Shown: positions 7,403-13,383 of the stretch, piece after piece
Layout: every line of letters begins with the position of its first letter
Position numbering within the stretch: the first letter of the stretch is position 1
DNA from: an uncultured Campylobacter sp.
GTDB taxonomy: Bacteria > Campylobacterota > Campylobacteria > Campylobacterales > Campylobacteraceae
Assembly (NCBI RefSeq): GCF_938045625.1
Contig: NZ_CALIAV010000071.1
Span: forward strand, 1 to 13,383
DNA: 13,383 nucleotides
Reading direction: 5' to 3'
Position numbers and translations under genes: made by a program
The notes under the pieces: model-generated
The model's input: the letters and a program-made list of their open reading frames with translations, nothing else
Database searches by the model: none
Told to the model about the DNA's origin: nothing

Positions 7403-7430
7403 ATTTATCAAAATTTAAACCCGCAAATCG

Positions 7431-7979
7431 TTATTTGACAAATAAAAGCCCGTTTTTTACTTCGTTATAAACTTGCTCGCCGTTTAAAATTTTAACCAGC
7501 TCCAAAGCAAACTCCATCGCGGTGGCGGGGCCTTTTGAGGTGATGATATTTCCGCTTTGCACGACGTTTTTATCGCTCACGTACGTTCCGCCCTCGACGC
7601 TAGCCTCGCAGCTAGGGTAGCATGTGTACTCGCCGCTCATCACCTCGGCCACCCCAAGAGCTATCGGCGCAGCGCAAATGGCGGCGACGAATTTGCCTTT
7701 TTTAGCAAACTTTTTGATCGTCTCTCTCATTTTTAGGTTACCGGAGATATTCGTGACGCCCGTATATCCGCCCGGCAAAACCAGCATATCGTAGTCACCC
7801 TCCTCAAGATCGTAAAGCGTCATATCGCAGACGAATTTCACTCCATGTGCGCCCGCTATAGGCAGTTTATCAAGCCCGACGATATCGACTTCCACGCCGC
7901 CTCGTCTAAGCACGTCTACGATGCTAACGCCCTCTATCTCCTCAAACCCGTCGGCAAAAATCACGGCAACTTTTTTCAT
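7431..7979 (-). CDS. DJ-1/PfpI family protein (YajL/DJ-1 subgroup)
   Basis: A 182-residue protein of the DJ-1 superfamily, full length for the DJ-1/YajL group. The nucleophile elbow AAICAAP places the reactive cysteine at residue 102. The glutamate that tunes it is Glu16 in GFEEIE (11-16). LPGGYTG (68-74) and the closing SKGPATAMEFALELV are typical of the family. Members protect against oxidative and carbonyl stress or repair glycated molecules in the cytoplasm; which activity this one has cannot be read from sequence. ATG start with AAGGAG eight bases or so upstream, and TATAAT at 8005-8010 (minus strand). The gene diverges from the SelW-like selenoprotein gene, so two small thiol/selenol redox genes share one promoter region. 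Confidence 0.93.
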   Translation of the reverse strand: MKKVAVIFADGFEEIEGVSIVDVLRRGGVEVDIVGLDKLPIAGAHGVKFVCDMTLYDLEEGDYDMLVLPGGYTGVTNISGNLKMRETIKKFAKKGKFVAAICAAPIALGVAEVMSGEYTCYPSCEASVEGGTYVSDKNVVQSGNIITSKGPATAMEFALELVKILNGEQVYNEVKNGLLFVK

Positions 7980-8004
7980 AATTTTCTCCTTAAATTTTGG
8001 GATT

Positions 8005-8010
8005 ATTATA
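8005..8010 (-). promoter_or_regulatory. -10 box of the DJ-1 gene
   Basis: Perfect TATAAT on the minus strand (plus-strand ATTATA), 25 bases upstream of the ATG at 7979. No obvious -35 hexamer. Confidence 0.6.
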
Positions 8011-8032
8011 CTCTCGTTTGCTAAATTTGCGC

Positions 8033-8038
8033 TATAAT
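8033..8038 (+). promoter_or_regulatory. -10 box of the selenoprotein gene
   Basis: Perfect TATAAT in GCTATAATCG, about 30 bases upstream of the ATG at 8069. It diverges from the DJ-1 promoter, with only 22 bases between the two -10 boxes, so the transcripts could be co-regulated. Confidence 0.65.
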
Positions 8039-8068
8039 CGCGGCACTTTATATTCGAAAGGAAGGAAA

Positions 8069-8320
8069 ATGGAAGTAAAGATTACATATTGCAATTCTTG
8101 AAACTATAGACCGGTAGCTTCTCGTGTAGAAGATGAATTTTTAAGTCAAATCCCAGGTGCTAAAGTTAGCAAAATCGTCGGTAGCGGCGGAAACTTCATA
8201 GTTGAAGTAGATGGAAAGATAGTATTTTCCAAAAAAGATCTCATCGGCACGGAAGTAAATGCCCTGCCAAATCACGAAGAGATCGTTGCTTTGGTCGATA
8301 GCGTTAAAAAATCAGCCTAA
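8069..8320 (+). CDS. SelW-like (Rdx family) selenoprotein with in-frame TGA as selenocysteine
   Basis: An 83-residue protein if the TGA at 8099-8101 is read as selenocysteine (U, residue 11). It opens MEVKITYCNSUNYRPVAS, giving a C8-N-S-U11 redox motif at the end of the first strand, just as CxxU/CxxC is placed in SelW, SelT and SelH (Rdx) proteins. Downstream, RVEDEFLSQIPGAKV, the G-G-N-F-I-V-E-V-D-G strand pair and IVFSKKDLIG match the small thioredoxin-like SelW fold. The frame stays open for 72 codons after the TGA, to TAA at 8318-8320. Start evidence: AAAGGA at 8057-8062 six bases before the ATG, and TATAAT at 8033-8038. A hairpin suited to a bacterial SECIS follows the TGA. Selenocysteine machinery (selA, selB, selC) is not in the window. 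A cytoplasmic thiol/selenol redox role is inferred from the family. It is the only plus-strand gene here. Confidence 0.9.
8099..8101 (+). other. In-frame TGA recoded as selenocysteine (Sec11)
   Basis: The codon lies three residues after Cys8 in CNSU. It replaces the second Cys of a CxxC motif, which is the known position of selenocysteine in Rdx-family proteins. Confidence 0.88.
8118..8132 (+). promoter_or_regulatory. Candidate bacterial SECIS hairpin
   Basis: CTTCT (8118-8122) and AGAAG (8128-8132) form a 5-bp stem around a CGTGT loop. The loop starts 21 nt after the TGA and has G as its second base. This fits the published bacterial SECIS rules as I recall them: a loop 16-37 nt from the UGA with a G in the first two loop positions. 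The stem is short and SelB binding is not shown. Confidence 0.6.
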
Positions 8321-8323
8321 AGT

Positions 8324-8339
8324 CTAAGCCGAGGCTTAG
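8324..8339. terminator. Shared hairpin between convergent selenoprotein and DUF4304 genes
   Basis: CTAAGCC (8324-8330) and GGCTTAG (8333-8339) form a 16-bp interrupted palindrome. It lies just after the selenoprotein stop (8318-8320) and contains the DUF4304 stop (8336-8338). The plus strand continues into GGCTTTTATTTTTTC, a usable U-tract, so it most likely ends the selenoprotein transcript; it may act in both directions. Confidence 0.6.
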
Positions 8340-8962
8340 GCTTTGGCTTTTATTTTTTCAAATTTTATCTCGTCTTTTCCGTATTTTTTAAGCAAACCAT
8401 TTATGCGTCGCTCAAAAATTTTCCATCTAACTTTGTTTCCATATTTTTCAAACAAATTTAACGCTTGGCTGGTCAAAATTTCTTGTTCATTCTTTATGAG
8501 TAAATATTCAAAAAGCTGATCAATCACCGCTAGACCGTTTCGATCTAACATCAGATCAATCAAATTGCGTTCGCTTTTTATCTCGTCGAAAAATCTAAAC
8601 ACCGCCGTTAGGTCACTTGCTAAATTTTCGCACAGCGCTATCGTGTCGGTGTTTTCATTAATTTCATAGTAAGCTGCTTTAGAGTCTATGATAGATGAGA
8701 TTCTATCCCTAAAATGACATTCGTATTCTTTGGGTTTTGAGATGGTTTCTTTGCCGGTCGCAGCGTCGATAAATGCGCCGTAAATGCCGCAGTTTACGTA
8801 AAATCTGGTTTCAAATGCGGTATTGCCGCTACTTTTTTGAAAATTTACGACGTATATAAATTCGGGAGTATTTTTGTAGAAATTTAGCCCGTTTTTGGTA
8901 AAGCCGTTATCTTTAAACAGCGGCTTTACTTGGGCTATGAGCTCGTCAAATTTTGCTTTCAT
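8336..8962 (-). CDS. DUF4304 domain-containing protein
   Basis: A 208-residue soluble protein of unknown function. The first 110 residues look like a DUF4304 domain: FDELIAQVKPLFKDNGFTKN, then NFYKN, VVNFQKSSG, and FYVNCGIYG, which match the family's GFkkkg, QkS and fytNlGi blocks. The rest is helical and charged, without known motifs, and ends in a lysine-rich tail. I chose the ATG at 8962-8960; the frame opens one codon earlier at a TTG (8965), which is less likely. No strong ribosome binding site precedes it. It lies 18 bases behind efp on the same strand and is probably co-transcribed with it, but this says little about function. The family assignment is from memory of the motif pattern. 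Confidence 0.75.
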   Translation of the reverse strand: MKAKFDELIAQVKPLFKDNGFTKNGLNFYKNTPEFIYVVNFQKSSGNTAFETRFYVNCGIYGAFIDAATGKETISKPKEYECHFRDRISSIIDSKAAYYEINENTDTIALCENLASDLTAVFRFFDEIKSERNLIDLMLDRNGLAVIDQLFEYLLIKNEQEILTSQALNLFEKYGNKVRWKIFERRINGLLKKYGKDEIKFEKIKAKA

Positions 8963-8980
8963 CAAATTTGACGGCTGCGA

Positions 8981-9547
8981 TTATTTGTTTGCGCGTTCGA
9001 TGTACTCGCCGCGGACGGTATCCACGCGGATAACCTCGCCCTCAAGCACGTGGAAAGGTATCTGCACGACTGCACCGCTTTCTAGCGTAGCGGGCTTTTT
9101 GCCGCCCTGGGTGTCGCCTTTAAAATTCGGCGGAGTTTCGACGATCTTTAGCTCGACGACTTGCGGTACTTCTACACCGATAGCCTTGCCGTTGTGAAAC
9201 AAAATCTCAACCATCATACCGTCGATCATCCATTTTTTAACATCGCCCACGTCCTCGTCGCTGATCGCCACTTGCTCGTAGGTCGCAGTGTCCATAAACT
9301 GGCAGAACTCGCCGTCGTCGTAAAGATACTGCATCTCTTTTTCTTCCAGATTCGGCTGGTCGCATTTGTCGCCCGCATGGAACGTCTTTTCAAGTACTTT
9401 GCCGTCGATGAAAGATTTGATTTTCGCGCGAACGAAAGCTGCGCCCTTACCCGGTTTTACGTGCTGATACTCGACGACTTTATACGGAACGCCGTCTAGC
9501 TCGATCTTTAATCCTTTTTTTAGGTCGCCCATAGAATAGGTTGCCAT
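8981..9547 (-). CDS. efp: Elongation factor P
   Basis: A 188-residue protein, the standard EF-P length, collinear with the three beta-barrel domains. It binds between the P and E sites of ribosomes stalled on polyproline stretches and helps form the next peptide bond. The domain I loop HVKPGKGAAF puts a lysine at position 34, the residue that EpmA lysylates in bacteria with that pathway; the modifying enzymes are not in this window. Domains II and III include MDTATYEQV, VELKIVETPPNFKGDT and the C-terminal signature block ending VDTVRGEYIERA. The ATG start has AAGGAG upstream and a clear TATAAT at 9575-9580. The DUF4304 gene follows 18 bases after the stop. Confidence 0.98.
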   Translation of the reverse strand: MATYSMGDLKKGLKIELDGVPYKVVEYQHVKPGKGAAFVRAKIKSFIDGKVLEKTFHAGDKCDQPNLEEKEMQYLYDDGEFCQFMDTATYEQVAISDEDVGDVKKWMIDGMMVEILFHNGKAIGVEVPQVVELKIVETPPNFKGDTQGGKKPATLESGAVVQIPFHVLEGEVIRVDTVRGEYIERANK

Positions 9548-9574
9548 TTTCTCTCCTTGTAGTTTTAAAGCCTG

Positions 9575-9580
9575 ATTATA
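9575..9580 (-). promoter_or_regulatory. -10 box of efp
   Basis: TATAAT on the minus strand in TTGATATAATCAGG, 27 bases upstream of the efp ATG, behind an A/T-rich tract with T-runs. Confidence 0.65.
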
Positions 9581-9609
9581 TCAAAAAAGTTTTTAGTTTA
9601 GTTTAAGAA

Positions 9610-9641
9610 GCGGCGAGGCGGCGAATTTTACCGCTCACGCC
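9610..9641 (-). terminator. Imperfect hairpin downstream of the lipoprotein gene
   Basis: GGCG...GCGG on one arm and CCGC...CGCC on the other pair with a small internal mismatch around an AT-rich loop, about 20 bases past the lipoprotein stop. There is no immediate U-tract. It lies between the lipoprotein gene and the efp promoter, where a terminator would be expected. Confidence 0.35.
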
Positions 9642-9651
9642 GAAGCAAAAC

Positions 9652-9674
9652 TCAAATTTAAGGCTTAAATTTGA
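9652..9674. repeat. 23-bp interrupted palindrome at the lipoprotein 3' end
   Basis: TCAAATTTAAG (9652-9662) and CTTAAATTTGA (9664-9674) around a single G. It includes the stop codon and the last codons (EFKFKP) of the lipoprotein gene. Confidence 0.6.
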
Positions 9675-9879
9675 ACTCGCCTTTTTCCTTGCTTTGTTCA
9701 GACTGCGAGTGGATTTCCCTTTTCATCTGTTCGCTTACGCTTGGTTCGTCTTTTTGTATCTTTTGAAATTTCTTTTTTTCGGTCAAAATTTTCTCAAAAT
9801 TTTTAGTACTTTGCTTTTGCGCCTCGCTCTCGCAGCCCATCAGCAAAAACAAAATCGGAATCAAAAGTAAAAATTTCAT
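9658..9879 (-). CDS. Small lipoprotein, charged
   Basis: A 73-residue protein. The signal peptide MKFLLLIPILFLLMGC ends in a lipobox (LLMGC), giving a lipidated cysteine at residue 16. The mature part is short, hydrophilic and rich in K, E, Q and S, with no recognisable domain and probably little fixed structure. The frame is open back to 9930, but the start at 9879 is clearly right: it has AAGGAGG (minus strand, 9888-9894) eight bases upstream and gives a complete signal peptide. The gene lies 43 bases after serA on the same strand, with a 13-bp inverted repeat between them ending at the Shine-Dalgarno. Localisation (membrane lipoprotein) is well supported; function is unknown. Confidence 0.85.
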   Translation of the reverse strand: MKFLLLIPILFLLMGCESEAQKQSTKNFEKILTEKKKFQKIQKDEPSVSEQMKREIHSQSEQSKEKGEFKFKP

Positions 9880-9893
9880 ACTCAAACCCTCCT

Positions 9894-9925
9894 TAAATTT
9901 AAGCCCCAATTCGGGCTTAAATTTA
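9894..9925 (-). terminator. 13-bp inverted repeat between serA and the lipoprotein gene
   Basis: TAAATTTAAGCCC (9894-9906) and GGGCTTAAATTTA (9913-9925) with a 6-nt loop. The serA stop codon (9923-9925) starts the hairpin. Its far end runs into the AAGGAGG of the lipoprotein gene, sharing one base. There is no U-tract. It could attenuate read-through, stabilise the serA mRNA end or affect access to the lipoprotein ribosome binding site. Confidence 0.6.
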
Positions 9926-11500
9926 GACAACTGCGTACTTTGCCCATACGCAAACGTCTAGATCGTTTAGCTTAGCCAGCGTCTCTTTGGTTATTTTTTC
10001 ATCCACAAGCACGACCGCAAGCGCCATACCGTGATCGTCGCGTCCTAGGCGGAAGTCGGCGATATTGATCTTCTCTTCGGCGAGGATAGATGAAATTTTA
10101 GCGATAACGCCCGGAACGTCGTTGTTTTTAAAGATAATCATCTTGCCTTTAGGCTTAAAGTCTGTTTTAAAGCCGTTTATCGTCACGATGCGTTGCTGAT
10201 TTTCGCCAAACACCGTTCCGCCGATCGTTACGACATCATTTTCGGTCGTGATGCGAACAGTGATTTTATTTTTGAAAATACTATTGCCGCCGACGGTGCT
10301 TTCTGTCGTTATACCTTTTTCATCGCACAAAAATTTAGCGTTTACGTAGTTTATCGTATCGCCCAAGCTCTCTTTTAAAGCACCCACGATCGCAAATGTA
10401 AGCATGGAGTTCGCGTATTCGCTGATAGGACCGTGCGTCTCGATGCGGATAGCTTTGATCGCTTTTTTGTTGATCTGAGCGGCGAGGAAGGCCATCTTGC
10501 TCGTAAGCTCGATATAAGGCTCCACAAAAGGCGGTAGATCTTCCGTTTTTATCGGCAAATTTAGCGCGCTAGGATAGCTGATGCCGCGAGCCGCAGAGAT
10601 AGCCTGTTCGGCTGCTGCGATAGCGATGTTGGCTTGAGACTCTAGCGTATTTGCGCCAAGGTGCGGTGTGACGCTGACGTTATTTAACTCAAGTAGCGGA
10701 TGATCCGTCGCCGGTTCCTTCTCAAATACGTCGATACCCGCAAACGCTATCTTGCCGTTTTTTAGGCCATTATACAGCGCCTCTTCGTTGTAAAGACCGC
10801 CGCGAGCGCAGTTTATGAGGCGCACGCCGTCCTTCATCTTTGCGATCTCCGCTTCGCCGATCATGTTTACGGTTTCTTTATTTTTAGGAGTGTGTATGGT
10901 GACGAAATCACACGCAAGGATATCGTCGAAATTTCGCGTATAAACGCCGCCCATATCGGTTACTTTCGACGGATCGATATATGGATCATAAGCAACGATT
11001 TGCATACCGAAAGCCGCAGCCCTAACCGCTACGCGAGAGCCGATGTTGCCAAAGCCGATGACGCCTAGAGTCTTATTAAAAAGCTCGACACCGTACCATT
11101 TCTCGCGTTTCCAAATTCGGTCGATTTTTAGATCGTTGTGAGCGTACGGAAACGAGCGAGCTGCCGCTAACATATGAGCCATCGTTAGCTCTACCGCGGC
11201 GATCGTGTTTGCCGTAGGGACGTTCATCGCGATTATGCCGCGTTTTGAGCAGCCATCTATATCTACGTTATCGACGCCGACGCCCGCGCGCACGAGAGCT
11301 TTTAGATTTTTAGCCGCATTTAAAAACGCTTCGCCGACCTCGGTCGAGCTTCGAGTGATGGCCACGTCAGCCTCGCCTAAGATATCCAAAAGCTTATCTT
11401 TAGGCACGTTTACTGCGTCGATTACTTTTATATCCTCTTCGCGATTTAAAATTTCAAAGCCGACTTTATGTATTGCGTCGCACACTATTATCGTTTTCAC
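9923..11500 (-). CDS. serA: D-3-phosphoglycerate dehydrogenase
   Basis: First enzyme of serine synthesis: oxidises 3-phosphoglycerate with NAD+ to 3-phosphohydroxypyruvate in the cytoplasm. At 525 residues it is the long form. A substrate domain is split around an NAD-binding Rossmann domain (GVIGFGNIGSRVA, 146-158). Catalytic residues appear as Arg233 (NCARGG), Glu262 (FEKEP) and His280 (TPHLGA). An intervening ASB-type domain follows (about 317-450), then a C-terminal ACT domain (about 453-525, with FKNNDVPGVIAKISSIL), the usual site of serine feedback. The start is GTG (11500-11498), with AAGGAG nine bases upstream. It overlaps the stop of the upstream gene by four bases (GTGA), indicating translational coupling. 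The order rpsA, small protein, serA is as I recall it in C. jejuni. Confidence 0.98.
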   Translation of the reverse strand: MKTIIVCDAIHKVGFEILNREEDIKVIDAVNVPKDKLLDILGEADVAITRSSTEVGEAFLNAAKNLKALVRAGVGVDNVDIDGCSKRGIIAMNVPTANTIAAVELTMAHMLAAARSFPYAHNDLKIDRIWKREKWYGVELFNKTLGVIGFGNIGSRVAVRAAAFGMQIVAYDPYIDPSKVTDMGGVYTRNFDDILACDFVTIHTPKNKETVNMIGEAEIAKMKDGVRLINCARGGLYNEEALYNGLKNGKIAFAGIDVFEKEPATDHPLLELNNVSVTPHLGANTLESQANIAIAAAEQAISAARGISYPSALNLPIKTEDLPPFVEPYIELTSKMAFLAAQINKKAIKAIRIETHGPISEYANSMLTFAIVGALKESLGDTINYVNAKFLCDEKGITTESTVGGNSIFKNKITVRITTENDVVTIGGTVFGENQQRIVTINGFKTDFKPKGKMIIFKNNDVPGVIAKISSILAEEKINIADFRLGRDDHGMALAVVLVDEKITKETLAKLNDLDVCVWAKYAVV

Positions 11501-11982
11501 AGCTTGATCTCCTTGAAAGTTGAGCGTATATCGTACGCCTTAAGTTCGTTTATAACGCGGTCTAAAACGCCGTTATCTTGCGTGTTTATGTAAATTAAAT
11601 TTTGTGAATTTTCTTTTACTACGCTAAAATCTACGGGTATGTTTTTTAATGTTTGAGTAAGGCAAAACATCGAATAGATATCGTTTTTATCAATCACTAA
11701 CTGATAGGCCGTTTTTGTGACGGTTTTTGACTCGTCTTTAAATTCTATAAATATCTCGTTGCTTGCCAGCGCATATTTTTTTGGAGTCAAATTTGCCATT
11801 TCGCCAACCCAGGATGCAGGACTGGCAGTCAAATTTGACTCCTCGTTACTTTGTGATACTTTTAGCCCCGCAGGCGCAGGCTCTTTTAAATTTACGTCCG
11901 CGTACTTATACAGCAAAGCGCCACATACGCAGACGAAAATCAGCAAAAAAGCAATCGCGCCCCAGAACAAATATCGCTTCAT
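11497..11982 (-). CDS. Membrane-anchored periplasmic protein between rpsA and serA
   Basis: A 161-residue protein with one N-terminal membrane segment (YLFWGAIAFLLIFVCVCGA) after a positive KR, so most of the chain should face the periplasm. A Ser/Asn-rich linker is followed by a small domain from about residue 66 to the end, including IFIEFKDESKTVTKTAYQL and INELKAYDIRSTFKEIKL. No family motif is recognised. It corresponds by position to a hypothetical periplasmic protein between rpsA and serA in C. jejuni (from memory). The ATG lies four bases after the rpsA stop, and its own stop overlaps the serA start, so it is translated in the middle of an operon. The role is unknown; a link to serine synthesis is not implied by sequence. 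Confidence 0.85.
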   Translation of the reverse strand: MKRYLFWGAIAFLLIFVCVCGALLYKYADVNLKEPAPAGLKVSQSNEESNLTASPASWVGEMANLTPKKYALASNEIFIEFKDESKTVTKTAYQLVIDKNDIYSMFCLTQTLKNIPVDFSVVKENSQNLIYINTQDNGVLDRVINELKAYDIRSTFKEIKL

Positions 11983-11986
11983 CTAC

Positions 11987-13383
11987 TTATGATAGCTGTT
12001 CTTTAATAATATCGCCCAAAGTAACCTTATCGTCGCTATTTATCTCGTTTAGCACCTCGCGCTCTTTTTGTCTTGCAAGGCGCCTTACGCTTAGGCGGAT
12101 TCTATTTTTCTTCTCATCGATAAAGGCTATCGCAGCTTCGATATTATCGTTTATGTTTAAGCTTTCAGCGCTTACGCTACCTAGGTCTTCTTTGCGGATG
12201 AGCGCATCGACATTATCGCCGAGCTCTACAAATACGCCGAAATCTTTAATATCGCGAATTTTACCAGTCACGATGTCGCCTACGTTAAATTTCTTTGCAT
12301 AAGCTTGTACAGGGCTTTGTTTTAGATCCTTTTGACTAAGAGAAATTTTTTGCTCGTTAGAGTCGATTTTGATGATTTTTACCTCAACCTCGTCGCCCAC
12401 TTTAAACAAATCTTTGCACTTATCGTTTCTATCCCATGAAGCGTCCTCATTATGGAGCAAGCCCTCAACTGCGCCAATCCTAACAAATGCTCCAAAATTC
12501 GTCACGCTAGTAACTACGCCTTTAGTGACGTCCCCTTCTTTAAATTGAGCTTTAAATTCGTCAAACGGCTTTTTGAGTAGATTTTTTAGACTCACTCTTA
12601 AGCGGCGATCTTTCGCGTCTATCTCGATAACCTCGACGTCAAGCTCCTCGCCTTCGCTAATGTGATCTTTTGGATTTTTGATATTTTTATCCCACGAAAT
12701 TTCAGAGATATGCAAAAAGCCCTCTATATCGTTGCCAAGATCGACAAATGCGCCGTAAGGCTCAATGTTGCTGACTGTTACTTTTATAGTATCGCCAACC
12801 TCTAAACCGTCTTTTATCTCGTCCCAAGGATCAGGCATCGCAGCCTTGATAGATAGAGAGAGGTGTTTTTTCTCGTTGTCGTATTTGATAACTTTTACTA
12901 AAACTTTATCACCTTCTTTGTAGATAGAGCCCGGATTTACCGGTCCTTTATAGCTTATCTCGCTGTAGTGCACGAGTCCATCCACTCCACCTACGTCTAC
13001 AAACATACCATATGTAGTGATTTTCTTAACTACGCCCTCTATCACGTCCGTATTTTCAGCGACTGCAGATATCGCTTCTCTTTTTTTCTTTCTATCTTCG
13101 TCAAGCAGTTTTTTTCTTGACACGATAATGCTTTGCTCGTCTTTGTCTATTTTTATGACTTTTACTTTAAACGACTTTCCCACTACCGCGTTTGCGTCTT
13201 TAAAGCCGCCTTGCGAGCGAGGCAAGAAAAACTCGATACCGTCGCTGTTTTGAGCAACAAAACCGCCTTTATTTTTACCGATTATTTTTACGTCGAATAT
13301 GTCTTGATTTTCTTCATTATATGAGTCTATATAGGCTTTTACTTTTTCTTTTCTAAGCGCTTTTTTGTGAGAAACGATAGGTT
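11987..13383 (-). CDS. rpsA: 30S ribosomal protein S1 (5' end outside the window)
   Basis: The frame is open to the right edge: 464 residues are visible and about 90 N-terminal residues are probably missing (Campylobacter S1 is around 556). S1 binds mRNA on the small subunit and helps start translation of structured messages. The visible part begins PIVSHKKALRKEKV, with the end of one S1 motif and most of the next (IIGKNKGGFVAQ to SIIVSRKK). Four complete S1 OB-fold repeats follow, each with a G-x-F-V core: TYGMFVDVGGVDGLVHYSEIS, PYGAFVDLGNDIEGFLHISEI, NFGAFVRIGAVEGLLHNEDA and DFGVFVELGDNVDALIRKED. An apparent start at 13225 is an internal TTG (Leu of EFFLPRSQ) and is not real. The next gene begins four bases after the stop, so the operon runs rpsA, anchored protein, serA. 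Confidence 0.97.
   Translation of the reverse strand, partial: PIVSHKKALRKEKVKAYIDSYNEENQDIFDVKIIGKNKGGFVAQNSDGIEFFLPRSQGGFKDANAVVGKSFKVKVIKIDKDEQSIIVSRKKLLDEDRKKKREAISAVAENTDVIEGVVKKITTYGMFVDVGGVDGLVHYSEISYKGPVNPGSIYKEGDKVLVKVIKYDNEKKHLSLSIKAAMPDPWDEIKDGLEVGDTIKVTVSNIEPYGAFVDLGNDIEGFLHISEISWDKNIKNPKDHISEGEELDVEVIEIDAKDRRLRVSLKNLLKKPFDEFKAQFKEGDVTKGVVTSVTNFGAFVRIGAVEGLLHNEDASWDRNDKCKDLFKVGDEVEVKIIKIDSNEQKISLSQKDLKQSPVQAYAKKFNVGDIVTGKIRDIKDFGVFVELGDNVDALIRKEDLGSVSAESLNINDNIEAAIAFIDEKKNRIRLSVRRLARQKEREVLNEINSDDKVTLGDIIKEQLS

Larger units (their letters stand above)
7106..7430. other. Intergenic stretch between RRM and DJ-1 genes
   Basis: About 325 bases with no supported gene. It holds the RRM ribosome binding site, a possible RRM promoter (-10 near 7151-7156), an AT-rich stretch at 7160-7250 and, at the right end, the hairpin behind the DJ-1 gene (7367-7402). 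Several AAATTT words are present. The long AT-rich leader could be a 5' UTR for RRM autoregulation, but nothing in the sequence proves that. Confidence 0.5.

Noticed and set aside
8069..8320. The selenoprotein gene as a pseudogene with a nonsense mutation
   Set aside because: The TGA is exactly at the family's Cys/Sec position, all other signals are intact and the frame is clean for 72 codons afterwards.
8336..8965. DUF4304 protein starting at the TTG at 8965
   Set aside because: An ATG is the very next codon and neither start has a better ribosome binding site.
9658..9930. Longer lipoprotein frame starting at 9930
   Set aside because: It would put 17 residues before the signal peptide and overlap serA, while the ATG at 9879 has a near-perfect AAGGAGG.
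11987..13225. rpsA starting at 13225
   Set aside because: That codon is a TTG for Leu inside EFFLPRSQ; the S1 frame stays open to the window edge with typical S1 sequence.

Overview
The window looks like a stretch of a Campylobacter chromosome from the higher-GC oral group (C. rectus, C. showae, C. curvus or C. concisus type). Three things point there. The order rpsA, small membrane-anchored protein, serA is the one I recall from C. jejuni. The protein sequences read as epsilonproteobacterial. The hexamer AAATTT is extremely common in and between genes, although coding regions are far less AT-rich than in C. jejuni. Species assignment is inference. No mobile element, CRISPR array, tRNA or rRNA was seen.

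Layout, left to right. Positions 1-160 hold the start of a flavin-reductase-like gene (minus strand, cut by the window edge). A secreted, cysteine-paired Sel1/Hcp-like repeat protein follows (290-1078, minus). Next is dnaE, the replicative polymerase alpha subunit (1341-5321, minus), which carries a tandem duplication of its OB-fold region. An AT-word-rich gap of about 340 bases leads to a short glutamyl-tRNA-synthetase-like gene of GluQRS type with a large internal insertion (5664-6788, minus). Then come a single-RRM RNA-binding protein (6860-7105, minus) and a DJ-1/PfpI family protein (7431-7979, minus).

The only plus-strand gene is at 8069-8320. It is a SelW-like (Rdx family) selenoprotein that must read an in-frame TGA as selenocysteine, so ordinary ORF calling misses it. 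It has its own promoter, diverging from the DJ-1 gene, and ends tail-to-tail against a DUF4304 gene (8336-8962, minus).

Upstream of the DUF4304 gene lie efp (8981-9547), a small lipoprotein gene (9658-9879), serA (9923-11500), a membrane-anchored protein gene (11497-11982) and rpsA (11987 to the window end, 5' end missing), all on the minus strand. rpsA, the anchored protein gene and serA are packed tightly enough (4-nt gap, 4-nt overlap) to be one operon. The lipoprotein gene may be its tail, behind a hairpin. Most of the content is core: translation (S1, EF-P, GluQRS-like), replication (DnaE), serine synthesis (SerA), and redox or stress functions (SelW-like, DJ-1, flavin reductase). The most interesting points are the hidden selenoprotein, the DnaE OB duplication, the low-complexity insertion in the GluQRS-like protein, and the AAATTT words, which form many of the hairpins at gene ends.
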